Positions 1-8,168 of a stretch of DNA of 56,119 nt are shown in pieces. The stretch is from Helicobacter bilis ATCC 51630 (GTDB lineage Bacteria > Campylobacterota > Campylobacteria > Campylobacterales > Helicobacteraceae): the NCBI RefSeq assembly GCF_000686565.1, contig NZ_JMKW01000011.1, forward strand, positions 1 to 56,119, written 5' to 3'. The notes under the pieces were generated by a model. That model worked only from the letters and a program-made list of their open reading frames with translations. It was not told the DNA's origin and ran no database searches. Each line of letters opens with the position of its first letter. Positions within the stretch are counted from its first letter, which is position 1. Made by a program: the position numbers and the translations under genes.

Positions 1-19
1 AAAATACCGATAAACTACC

Positions 20-2097
20 TTAAAACTTCTTTTTATTCACATCTTCTAGAATCTTTGCTGCGACTAGGTCTAGGGCGTTGCTTATCTCTTGTGATTTATT
101 AGCAATCTCTACATTTTGCTGTGTGGTTTGCTCTAGTTGCGAGATAGATTCATTAATCTGTCCTATGCCTTGAGCTTGTTCTTTTATAGATTCTGCCATG
201 TCGTTGATACTTTGGACTAGTATATTCGTATTTGCTTCTATTTCACCCAAAGACTTTTGAGTTCTCTCTGCTAGTTTTCTTACTTCATCTGCTACGACTG
301 CAAAGCCTCTGCCATGCTCCCCTGCCCTTGCTGCTTCTATTGCTGCATTAAGTGCAAGCAGGTTTGTTTGATCGGCTATATCACGAATGATTTCAATGAC
401 ATTTTTAATATCTTCACTTTGTGTGATAACTTCACTTGTCCTGCCTGAAACATTTTGCATTGAACTTGTAATCTCTTCAACTGAAGCGGCAGTTTGCTGC
501 AAAGAACTTGCCTGTGTGTTTGAGCTTTGTGTAAGAGTGGTTACTGCTTCTTCTAAATCTTTTGATTTAATCTCTAGCTCTCTTGCATATTGGGCTAATA
601 CTTGAAGCATTGTAGTAATAGAATCTCCAAGCTTATTTACACTTTGTTCTAGCCCTTGAGGATCTTGGATTCTTGGAGTAAAGTCGTTGTTGTCAAACGA
701 GTCAAACACTCTTTTGGCTTCGGCTAGGTTATCTCCAACCAAAAGATATAGAGTGTGCGACATTTCATTTAAAGAATCTTTTAGTTTATTAATCTGTGGG
801 TTAGGGCTTGTTTGTGTAATATGTTTGCCAAATCGCCCTGCTTTTGCTTCATCTACAATCTCCATAACTTCATTTACAAGCACAGAATCTTGCTGCAATG
901 ACCTTTGTGTTTTTTAATGTTGTCGTTAATGGCGCGAGCCATGTGTCCTATCTCATCATTAGCACGCGGTTTCAAAAGATCTGGTGCTTTACTTGTTTCA
1001 TGATTTAAATACTGAAAGAAAGATGTAAGTAGCGATTCTAGCCCGTGTATTCTTGTCGTAACATTTACCTTTACTACCCACCATATAGCAAAAACCACAA
1101 CAAGCATAAAAACAATCGCTCCAATAATCATGTTATTACGCAAATCACGCAGTGGTGCATAAATAGACCCCTCCGGTGCAGTAACGGCAATCCCCCAATA
1201 CACGCCCAAATCTTTCCAAATGTCAAATACGGCAATTCCAGTATAGCTTAGATCACCACGCAAGTTATAATATTCCACTACACCTTCTTGCTTGTTCTTA
1301 ATAGCATTTGTAACATTGAGTGCAGTAGGCGAACTATTCACCTCTGTGAGAATCTTGCCCTCAAAGCTTTTATCAGCGTACATAATTACCATGCCATCTT
1401 GATTCAGCAATACCCTATAATCTCTAGCAAAAACAGAAAGTCTATCACTGCGAAAATCTGCTGATAGCTCATCAATATCAACAAGCATGCCAATCACGCC
1501 TATAACTTTTCCCTGCTTATTATGCAAAGGGATATTGAGAGATAAAATATACAATTCTTTATTATTAAAATTAAATTTACGCGGTGTTCCAACGCTTGGT
1601 TTGCCACTTGCAAGTGCGGTTTGCACACCCTTTAGTGTTAAAATTGTAGAATCTGAAGGAAGCATATTTACACCGCCTTCATTTCTTGGATTACTATCTA
1701 GTGCAAGCATGATATAGTCATTGCCAACTTTAAATTTTGACTGCCTATCCACATCTTTTAAGATGATATAGCCATAGGTGCCAAAGTTATTTTGATCAAG
1801 CATATTCATAAGATTGTGTTTTAATTCTTGCTCTAGTGTCTGTGTGTCGCTGTTTAATATATCTTGCACATTTGCATGTGTTGCTAATAACATGCTATAA
1901 GTTTCGTTAATATAGCCTTGCATAAGATTTGCAGAACGCTTTGCGGCATTGCTTAAAAGCTTATGAGATTCATTAAAGAGTATCTTTTCAGCATGACTAC
2001 TCACCACATACACTAACCCCAACATACATACGAAAATTGCAACCAAAATGGCTAAAATTATCTTTGTTCCAATTTTAAGATTTGACCACACCGACAT
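20..2097 (-). pseudogene. Methyl-accepting chemotaxis protein, split by a one-base frameshift
   Basis: Transmembrane chemoreceptor that would signal to CheA/CheW. The start used is the ATG at 2097-2095, preceded by AGGAG (plus-strand 2103-2107). The N-terminal part has TM1 at about residues 10-32, a periplasmic Cache-type sensor with the GYIILKD and GVIGMLVDI strands, TM2 (IVFMLVVVFAIWW) and the start of a HAMP domain ending NDNIKK. The C-terminal part (20-898) is a complete signalling hairpin with the tip [19 protein letters not shown]. The frame breaks at an A6 run on the coding strand (plus-strand T6 at 910-915). One extra A would read [15 protein letters not shown] and join both halves into about 692 residues. 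Without it the N-terminal part ends after HCSKILCL. A real null allele, slippage at the A6 run, or a sequencing error are all possible. The family call is secure, its intactness is not. Confidence 0.88.
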
Positions 2098-2308
2098 TGT
2101 AACTCCTAATGGCAATATAAAGAATGTCTGGAAATAATAATGAAAAATAGGCAATAATATATCAAAAAACACAATTAATATATAAAAATATAAATTTAGC
2201 GTATCAAAACGCTACATATTTGATACTCTCTTATTAAGATGAATATCAAAAAGCAGTAAATTTTGTGTTATTTATTGCTATGTATAAATGGCAATAAACT
2301 TACATACA
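2098..2308. other. Intergenic gap between the chemoreceptor and the radical SAM gene
   Basis: AT-rich stretch with no credible gene. It holds the chemoreceptor Shine-Dalgarno site (plus-strand 2103-2107) and presumably its minus-strand promoter. No strong hairpin terminator was found for the radical SAM operon that ends at 2309. Confidence 0.5.
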
Positions 2309-3342
2309 TTAATATTGAGAATCTTCCACGCATTTTTTACAAGTTGCATGACTTTTATATGCACCTTGCTTATGCAATATGCGTAGTTTTTGAATGTCTT
2401 TGTGATTCCAAAAAGATTCCAAAGAAAAGTTTGAATCTTTTTCAAGCTCTTTAAAGAGATTCCCTAAAGGCATAGTGTCTGCATGGAAAGTGCAACATGG
2501 TAAGACATTGCCTTCAGCCGTGATTACAAGCAATTGATTGGGATAGGCACAATGAAATGTTTTCATTTTGGTTGTAGTGTGGCTTTTAAGGTCTCGCGCG
2601 GTTTTTATCTTTATCATCTCTTGTGCGCCAATCATATCGACTTTATCACGCCAAAAGGCTATGAAGTCATCTAATTCATGCTCGTTAATTTCCGTTCTTA
2701 CGAAATTTACGCGAATAAGCGGAGTTATGCTTTGCATTTGCTTTTTTAGCTCAATGAGTTGTAATACATGCTCTTTTACTTTTGCATAATTGCTACCCGG
2801 TCGCATTTCTTTATAAATAGATTCTGAAAAAGCATCGAGTGAAATTTGGATTCTATCTAGTCCAGATTCTATAAGTGATTTTGCTCTTTGTTGTGTAAGA
2901 AGTAAGCCATTTGTGGAAAGATAAATATCTAAAATTCCTTTGCGTTTCGCATATACAATAAATTCTTCTAAATCATTGCGTAATAGTGGCTCATTGACAT
3001 GATTTAGCCGTATTGCTTTTAAACCTTTACTTACGCCTTCATCAATGACTTTTTTATAAATCTCAAATGGAAAAACAAATTGCTTTTTATCGCTATTAGA
3101 TTCTAGCGATATGGGACACATGGGGCATTTTAAATTGCAGGTTGCATTTAACTCAAAATTTATTTGCAATGGAAATGTAGGCTCTATCTCAAAGCGTGCG
3201 GATTTACTCCATGCACTTCTGTATTCATGCCAAGGGTTGCCCCCCCCCCCATATTAGCAAATTTTAATTCACCAAGTTTATCAAAGCTTTCACTACCTAA
3301 AACACCGGTAAAAGATGTCATGTCGCGTTTAATTTCTGTCAT
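2309..3342 (-). CDS. Radical SAM/SPASM-type protein, phase-variable, OFF in this assembly
   Basis: Predicted 4Fe-4S radical SAM enzyme. The start ATG (3342-3340) overlaps the stop of the upstream nucleotidyltransferase as ATGA, so the two are translationally coupled. The first 31 codons read MTEIKRDMTSFTGVLGSES and run into a G11 tract (plus-strand C11, 3240-3250). The main part carries the cluster motif CNLKCPMC (CxxxCxxC), then STNGLLL and RIQISLDAFS strands, and a C-terminal SPASM-like set of cysteines (FHC, LPCC, CKKC). With 11 G the frame runs to TAG after about 52 codons. With 9 or 12 G it reads NPWHEYRSAWSKS into the radical SAM core, giving about 344 residues. The substrate is unknown. 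Its operon partners suggest a role in making a modified surface building block, which is inference. Confidence 0.8.
3240..3250 (-). repeat. Poly-G tract (11 G on coding strand) in the radical SAM gene
   Basis: Eleven C on the plus strand. The run begins with the G of an ATG codon in the radical SAM frame. Downstream coding sequence is in frame only if the run is a multiple of three, so 11 is an OFF length and 9 or 12 would be ON. Confidence 0.9.
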
Positions 3343-4082
3343 ACAATATCCTTTTTGTTAAGTTGTTTCAATCTCTCATAGTCCCGTGGTGTTCCGCAAA
3401 ACACTACTTCGCTAAGATTGATTGTGAAAAATCGTATATCCATGCCCCATTCTATCAATATATTATAGAGTGGGGCAATGTAGTATTCATTCTTTGTTGT
3501 TATGTTGTTTTGCATGGAAAACTTCAAGGCTTCTTTAAAATCTCTTGTGTGTTTAAAATAGTATAAACCACTACTACATAATGATGAGATTCTATCTTTT
3601 TCACTTGTTTTTAAGACTTTATTGCTATTTTTATCAGGTAAAACAAAACTCCATTCATTCCCCTCAGCGTGAAAGACTTCTAAATAGCCATCAATCTCGC
3701 TAAAATCAGTTGTTATGGGTAGAGAAAAATTTGGTCTAAAGGTATCTATGTTAAAAATGAGTAAAGATTCTGTGTCTTTAGTCTCACTTTTTTCTAAGCC
3801 TAGCAGCGTAGTATGGGCTTGTCCCATTGTTTCTTTTTCGAGTGTTATTGTTTCATAGAATTGCAATCCTAACTTCTTGCATTCACCATCGATAAATGCC
3901 TTTGTATTGCAAATATCACGGCATACAAATAGAATCTTTTCTTGGTTAAAATATGCTTTAAAGCTATGTATCGCATAATAAAATACGCTTTTGTCCCATA
4001 AGGAAAGCATGTATTTTGGCTCATTGTAACCGCTTTGTTTGAATCTGGAGCTAAGTCCTGCCATTGGGATAACAATTATCAT
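3339..4082 (-). CDS. Nucleotidyltransferase (NTP_transferase fold), sugar- or metabolite-activating
   Basis: 247-residue protein opening with the nucleotidyltransferase signature (VIPMAGLSSRF, then EPKYML with the conserved lysine) and a later acidic strand LLIFNIDTF that should bind metal-nucleotide. It would transfer a nucleotide onto a phosphorylated sugar or small molecule, making an activated donor in the cytoplasm. Both ends overlap neighbours by the four bases ATGA (upstream fusion gene at 4079-4082, downstream radical SAM gene at 3339-3342), so the operon is tightly coupled. It contains no homopolymer tract, so it would stay intact while both flanking genes switch, although polarity from an upstream frameshift could lower its translation. 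The nucleotide and substrate cannot be told from the sequence. Confidence 0.75.
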   Translation of the reverse strand: MIIVIPMAGLSSRFKQSGYNEPKYMLSLWDKSVFYYAIHSFKAYFNQEKILFVCRDICNTKAFIDGECKKLGLQFYETITLEKETMGQAHTTLLGLEKSETKDTESLLIFNIDTFRPNFSLPITTDFSEIDGYLEVFHAEGNEWSFVLPDKNSNKVLKTSEKDRISSLCSSGLYYFKHTRDFKEALKFSMQNNITTKNEYYIAPLYNILIEWGMDIRFFTINLSEVVFCGTPRDYERLKQLNKKDIV

Positions 4083-5733
4083 ATCTTGCCTTTTTTATCT
4101 GTATTGAGTGAATTGGGATAGAGTGTTTTAAACTGCTTGTAAAGGCGAAAAGCATTTGCAAATAAAGCATCTTGTCTTTTTGGATTATCAGCATGCAGTG
4201 GAAGTGCGGATAAAAAGAGATGGATTGTAATCGCATAGATTTCTGCGGCATTTTGCGGACAAAACAACTCAATGAAATATTGTTGCAAACTTGAAACTAT
4301 GCTGGGTTCTTGTATATCAAAGTAAATGTGAGACTTGCTGATTTCACATTTATAAAAACCAGCAATGATAAAATCATATAATCCAACAAGCGAATGAAAT
4401 ATCTTTGCATAATCATATCTTTTGTCACCATAAGGAGTTATTGTGTCGCTAAAGTCAATACCTCGTGGATCATAGGTTTTAATGCGATTTGAGCGGAAGT
4501 CAAACATGATATTGCTAAAACAAAAATCACCATGTATAAAACAAACATGAGAAGATGGGGTAATATATGTGTCAATATCTGTAAGCATGTCTTGCAAAGT
4601 AACGCTAAATGCGGCAGTGCTAAATAGGGGCATATCGCCCCCCCCCCCCCCATAGTTGTTGATAGAGTTGTCGCTAGGGGTGTTTTGGCATTGCTATCAA
4701 CAAAACAAAAAGGCTGTGTGAATGAAAAATTGCGTTCTTTGCAAAAATCTTTTAATCTTTCAAATGTTTTTTGCGTATAATTAAAATTTGTTTGGTTAGT
4801 AGAAGTTTTTGCATGGAGTTTAGAGAGAAAAGAATGCAGGGAATTAAGGATATTTTTCCATACAATTATACTTAATCGCCCAAATACAAAAAGCTCTGCC
4901 AAAGTATTTAAATACAAATACTCAACCTTATAGCTATTTTTATCTAACTGCATAAATAGTGGGATATGCAAAGATAACTCTTTTGGAAACTCTAAAAACC
5001 AGTTAATTTCTCCTTGCAGCTTTTTATGTAATGATGATGTTTTGAGATAAAAGCCATCTTGAAAGACTAATTGATTAAACGCTCTTTGTGTGGTAATAAT
5101 TTGTTTAGCATGCAAATAACTTGAAAGTAGCCCAAAGTCCTGCCAACCATTTTGCTCTACAACACGAAATGGATATGATTGTGAATATAGCTTTAAACCG
5201 CTAATATAGTCATACTTGCTACACACTATTGATTGTATCAGTGTGTAAGGATTTTGTATATGAAAATAACCACTTAGAGCAAGCTGATCGCCACATGATT
5301 GCTTAGAATCACAGGCAATACGATAATCGCTACTTAAATATTCCCACTCATAATTATTATCCACATGCATAACGCCGATGGCATTTTCTGTGCTATCTAT
5401 CTTTTCTAAGTAAATATCGCCATGTAGAATATGTAAAGACTGATTAAGGGGCAATTTCATATTCAACGCATAGACAATAGATTCACCCAAGCCTAAATTA
5501 TCGGGGACAAATAGAATCTCTATATTATATTTTGCTAGATTTGCAATATCAAAGCTATGGAGTGTAAAACTTTCAGGTAATGTTAAAACAATAGGTTCAT
5601 TATAGGCGTGAAAAAGCCGTGCGTAATACTCATAGAATCTTTTTTGCCCAAGCGGCAGAAATGCAGGTGGCAGTTTTCCAAACTCAATTTGAAATTCTGC
5701 AACCAAATATTGTGCCGATGTAATAAGTATCAC
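4079..5733 (-). CDS. Nucleotidyltransferase-APH-like kinase fusion, phase-variable, OFF in this assembly
   Basis: Starts at GTG 5733 behind AAAGGG, 11 bases after the HAD gene. The N-terminal half resembles a sugar nucleotidyltransferase (LPPAFLPLGQKRFYEYY, then LGLGESIVYALN and LHILHGDIYL). The C-terminal half is a phosphotransferase of the aminoglycoside/choline kinase type, with catalytic loop FIHGDFCFSNIMFD and the following YDPRG for metal binding. A G14 tract (plus-strand C14, 4638-4651) separates the end of the first half from the kinase. With 14 G the frame passes into a junk tail of about 110 residues ending VLTLATQ. With 12 or 15 G the kinase is read, giving about 551 residues. An internal ATG at 4633 might allow separate kinase translation, but no good ribosome site is visible. 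Activating and phosphorylating domains in one chain suggest a route from free metabolite to activated donor, which is inference. Confidence 0.78.
4638..4651 (-). repeat. Poly-G tract (14 G on coding strand) between nucleotidyltransferase and kinase domains
   Basis: Fourteen C on the plus strand. The run begins with the G of an ATG codon after LATTLSTT. The kinase frame follows only if the tract is a multiple of three (12 or 15), so 14 is OFF. Confidence 0.9.
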
Positions 5734-5744
5734 TGCTTATCCCT

Positions 5745-6155
5745 TTAGCTATTTTTACTTTTATCGCATATTATTTGTTTATAAGCTACTTCTTGTGATA
5801 GCATATCTTGTATTTCTGTATAACTCTTTTGCACAAATTCAGATGGGCGAATTGCCTTATCATCAATGTAGAATCCATCAAAGCCACACCAAGCCTTACC
5901 CACCATAATAGAATCATAGGGGATATTATGCTTATTTAACCATGCTACAATATCTGGCAACACCTTAGCGTTAATCTTGCCTATATCACCATTATAAGTT
6001 CTCATGCCTCTACTTGTTGAAATGATAATATTAAAGCCCATTGCCTTATACTCTTTTAGTTTTTTCACAACCTCAACTCGCACAGGCTTATCACTATATT
6101 CTACATCTATATCTTCTGTAAGTGTTCCATCAAGGTCAATAACGATGTTTTTCAT
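5745..6155 (-). CDS. HAD-family phosphatase, capsule/LPS-biosynthesis type
   Basis: Small 136-residue HAD hydrolase. Motif I is IDLDGTLTED (nucleophile and acid Asp), motif II is IIISTSRG, a lysine sits in IMVGKAWCGFDG and motif IV is FYIDDKAIRP. It has no large cap, like the short phosphatases found in surface-polysaccharide clusters. It is the first gene of the minus-strand operon, and its stop lies 11 bases before the nucleotidyltransferase-kinase start. It may remove a phosphate from a precursor of the donor made by the genes downstream, which is inference. No homopolymer tract, so it stays on whatever the state of its neighbours. Confidence 0.78.
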   Translation of the reverse strand: MKNIVIDLDGTLTEDIDVEYSDKPVRVEVVKKLKEYKAMGFNIIISTSRGMRTYNGDIGKINAKVLPDIVAWLNKHNIPYDSIMVGKAWCGFDGFYIDDKAIRPSEFVQKSYTEIQDMLSQEVAYKQIICDKSKNS

Positions 6156-6406
6156 TTATTCTTATCTTTATGTGTTATTTAGGGTAGAGATTATAACAAA
6201 ATAATTGCAAACTATAAATTCTTTATGTAAATAGAACAAAATAAATAACTCTGCAAACTAAACTTTGACAAAGTTATATATCTTTACACAAGACAGAAGC
6301 TAGATTTTTAAGTAAAAATTAAGCTTTTATTAGATAGAATTCTGCTTTTATTTCTGTTTGAAAATTGTTTTTTGGCAGACTTGTTTTTATTGGAAATCTA
6401 CAACAA
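6156..6406. other. Intergenic gap upstream of the HAD operon and tRNA-Ser
   Basis: About 250 AT-rich bases between divergent units. It must hold the operon promoter on the minus strand and the tRNA promoter on the plus strand. I could not single out a convincing -35/-10 pair for either. Confidence 0.4.
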
Positions 6407-6497
6407 GGACAGGTGGGTGAGTTGGCTGAAACCACATCCCTGCTAAGGATGCGTAGTCGCAAGATTACCGAGGGTTCGAATCCCTCCCTGTCCGCCA
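6407..6497 (+). tRNA. tRNA-Ser (GCU)
   Basis: The acceptor stem GGACAGG (6407-6413) pairs with CCTGTCC (6487-6493), followed by G and an encoded CCA. The anticodon loop CTGCTAA has GCT at 6442-6444, between CATCC and GGATG. A long variable arm is present, as expected for tRNA-Ser, and the T loop reads GTTCGAATC. 91 bases. Confidence 0.95.
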
Positions 6498-6684
6498 CTC
6501 TATGTATAAAATTTTGTTATGTTGATTATTTGTTTGTATAAGGCACTCATTCATAGACTTTATTGAATCTAAGTTCTCGTTAATGTGTTGCATTCAAGAA
6601 TAAAGTTTGCCTAGTTGCTTTAGTCATTCACTTAATATATGGAATTGATACTGACTTAGAATCTAGTTCAATTAGATTTTTTAT

Positions 6685-6761
6685 CGGAGTATAGCGCAGC
6701 CTGATAGCGCGCACCCTTGGGGTGGGTGAGGTCGTGGGTTTGAATCCCGCTACTCCGACCA
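6685..6761 (+). tRNA. tRNA-Pro (GGG)
   Basis: The acceptor stem CGGAGTA (6685-6691) pairs with TACTCCG, then A and encoded CCA. The D stem is GCGC/GCGC. The anticodon stem CACCC/GGGTG closes the loop TTGGGGT, placing GGG at 6719-6721. 77 bases. Confidence 0.93.
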
Positions 6762-7129
6762 TTACTTTTTATCTACTTAAAGACTTACATATTTTTATTT
6801 ATCCATATTAAAATCTGTTTGCTTTTATGGAATCTTGAGAGCTTTATAGAGACTCCATAAAGTTTAAGGAATAATCCTAGAAACTCAATCAAATTTAGAT
6901 AGGTGCGGGGTTTGGGGTCTAGAGTCCAAAACAGCTTGTCATATCGAGCGAAGCGAAATATCTAATATGAAATCTAAGTAAAGATTAATCTAAAAATAGA
7001 TTCAAATAAAGATGTTTCACTTTTTACAAAAGCCCAAAATGACACAAATCTAGAATCGTTTAGTCTCACGCAACTTAAAAGGATAGCGAGTTTTTCACTT
7101 TATAAACAATAACTTTATAAAAAATATTC
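6762..7129. other. Intergenic gap after tRNA-Pro with a dispersed repeat
   Basis: No gene. Near 6902-6920 is a G-rich word (GTGCGGGGTTTGGGG) similar to ones near 9680 and 54305. At about 6938-6966 is a copy of the dispersed repeat GAGCGAAGCGAAATATCT, described separately. The last bases form the purS promoter. Confidence 0.6.
6936..6966 (+). repeat. Dispersed GAGCGAAGCGAAATATCT-type repeat
   Basis: Reads CTTGTCATATCGAGCGAAGC then GAAATATCT. Related copies occur at 54216-54242 (intergenic), twice inside waaA (47588-47780), and in degenerate palindromic form at 18352-18460 and 40945-41050. The following sequence contains an imperfect complement, so it is probably part of a REP-like hairpin. 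Confidence 0.65.
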
Positions 7130-7135
7130 TATAAT
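7130..7135 (+). promoter_or_regulatory. Probable -10 box for purS-purQ
   Basis: A perfect TATAAT lies 32 bases before the chosen purS start codon. No clear -35 hexamer is visible, which is usual for Helicobacter vegetative promoters. Confidence 0.6.
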
Positions 7136-7167
7136 ACGCCTTTACTAGATTGCAAAAAAGGATAGCA

Positions 7168-7416
7168 ATGCGTTATGATATAGCCATAGAAGTTAGCACA
7201 AGAGATGGTGTTTTAAATCCAGAATCAAAAGCGATTTTACAAGCATTGCAAGGGCATGATTTCGCGGTATCAAAACTCACTATGAATAAAAGATTCTATC
7301 TCACTTTAGAAGCAAAAGATAAGGTTGAGGCAGAGAGTCTAGCAAAAGAAATGTGTGAAGATTTTCTAGCAAATCCAATCATACAAGATTATACAATAGA
7401 AGTGCAAGAAGCATAA
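7168..7416 (+). CDS. purS: Phosphoribosylformylglycinamidine synthase subunit PurS
   Basis: Small structural subunit of the three-part FGAM synthase (PurS, PurQ, PurL), step 4 of purine synthesis. 82 residues from ATG 7168 behind AAGGATAG; an upstream TTG at 7150 is less likely. Recognisable stretches are RDGVLNPESKAILQALQ near the start and AESLAKEMCEDFLANPII with YTIEV at the end, typical of PurS. purQ follows after 15 bases, so they form an operon. purL is not in the window. Confidence 0.92.
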   Translation: MRYDIAIEVSTRDGVLNPESKAILQALQGHDFAVSKLTMNKRFYLTLEAKDKVEAESLAKEMCEDFLANPIIQDYTIEVQEA

Positions 7417-7431
7417 TTTAGGGGCGTAGTT

Positions 7432-8118
7432 ATGGTAGCGATTTTGCATTTTTTAGGGACAAATTGCCAATATGATGTTGCAAACTTCTATACAGGGAAA
7501 GGCATAGAAAATACGCTTATATGGCACACAGAAAGCACTTTGCCAAAAGAAACAAAGTTAGCCGTTATTGCAGGTGGGTTTAGCTATGGCGACTATCTTA
7601 GATGTGGGGCAATAGCCGCTCAAGCTCAAAGCATGAAAGCATTAAAGCGATATGCGGAGAATGGGGGTAGGGTGCTTGGCATTTGCAATGGATTTCAGAT
7701 TCTATGTGAGTCAAAGCTTTTGCCCGGCGTGCTTATGCGGAATAAAGACTTAAAATTTATCTCTAAAAATGCCCTTTTGCGTGTAAAAGCAAGAGATAAT
7801 GCTATGCTTAAAGACTATGGGGAAAATGAAGAATTTATGCTGCCTATAGCACACGCAGAAGGGAATTATCAAATAGATTCTAAAGGCTTAGAAACACTAT
7901 ATAATAATAATCAAGTGTTACTGCAATACGCTGATGATATAAATGGCAGTGTGGATAAAATCGCTGGAATCTGCAATAAAGAACACAATATCTTTGGGCT
8001 TATGCCACACCCTGAAAGAGCGGTGCATACAAAGTCAATCAATGCAGATTCAATGGATAATTCAAGCAAAAATGCTATGGGTATAGCCATGCTTCATTCA
8101 CTCTATAATGAAGCATAA
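7432..8118 (+). CDS. purQ: Phosphoribosylformylglycinamidine synthase, glutaminase subunit PurQ
   Basis: Class I glutamine amidotransferase subunit that supplies ammonia to PurL. 228 residues. The opening GTNCQYDVANF, the oxyanion segment GGFSYGDYLRCGAIAA, the nucleophile GICNGFQILCE (Cys near residue 86) and the His-Glu pair in LMPHPERAVH are all present. Length and order fit stand-alone PurQ. Second gene after purS. Confidence 0.95.
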   Translation: MVAILHFLGTNCQYDVANFYTGKGIENTLIWHTESTLPKETKLAVIAGGFSYGDYLRCGAIAAQAQSMKALKRYAENGGRVLGICNGFQILCESKLLPGVLMRNKDLKFISKNALLRVKARDNAMLKDYGENEEFMLPIAHAEGNYQIDSKGLETLYNNNQVLLQYADDINGSVDKIAGICNKEHNIFGLMPHPERAVHTKSINADSMDNSSKNAMGIAMLHSLYNEA

Positions 8119-8168
8119 ATTGTTTGGTATATATTTTGCTTTTAATACAAAACTGCTAGATTAAGGAT

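Noticed and set aside
6685-6761. Reading the proline tRNA anticodon as TGG
   Set aside because: That register breaks the anticodon stem. CACCC/GGGTG pairs perfectly only with GGG as anticodon.
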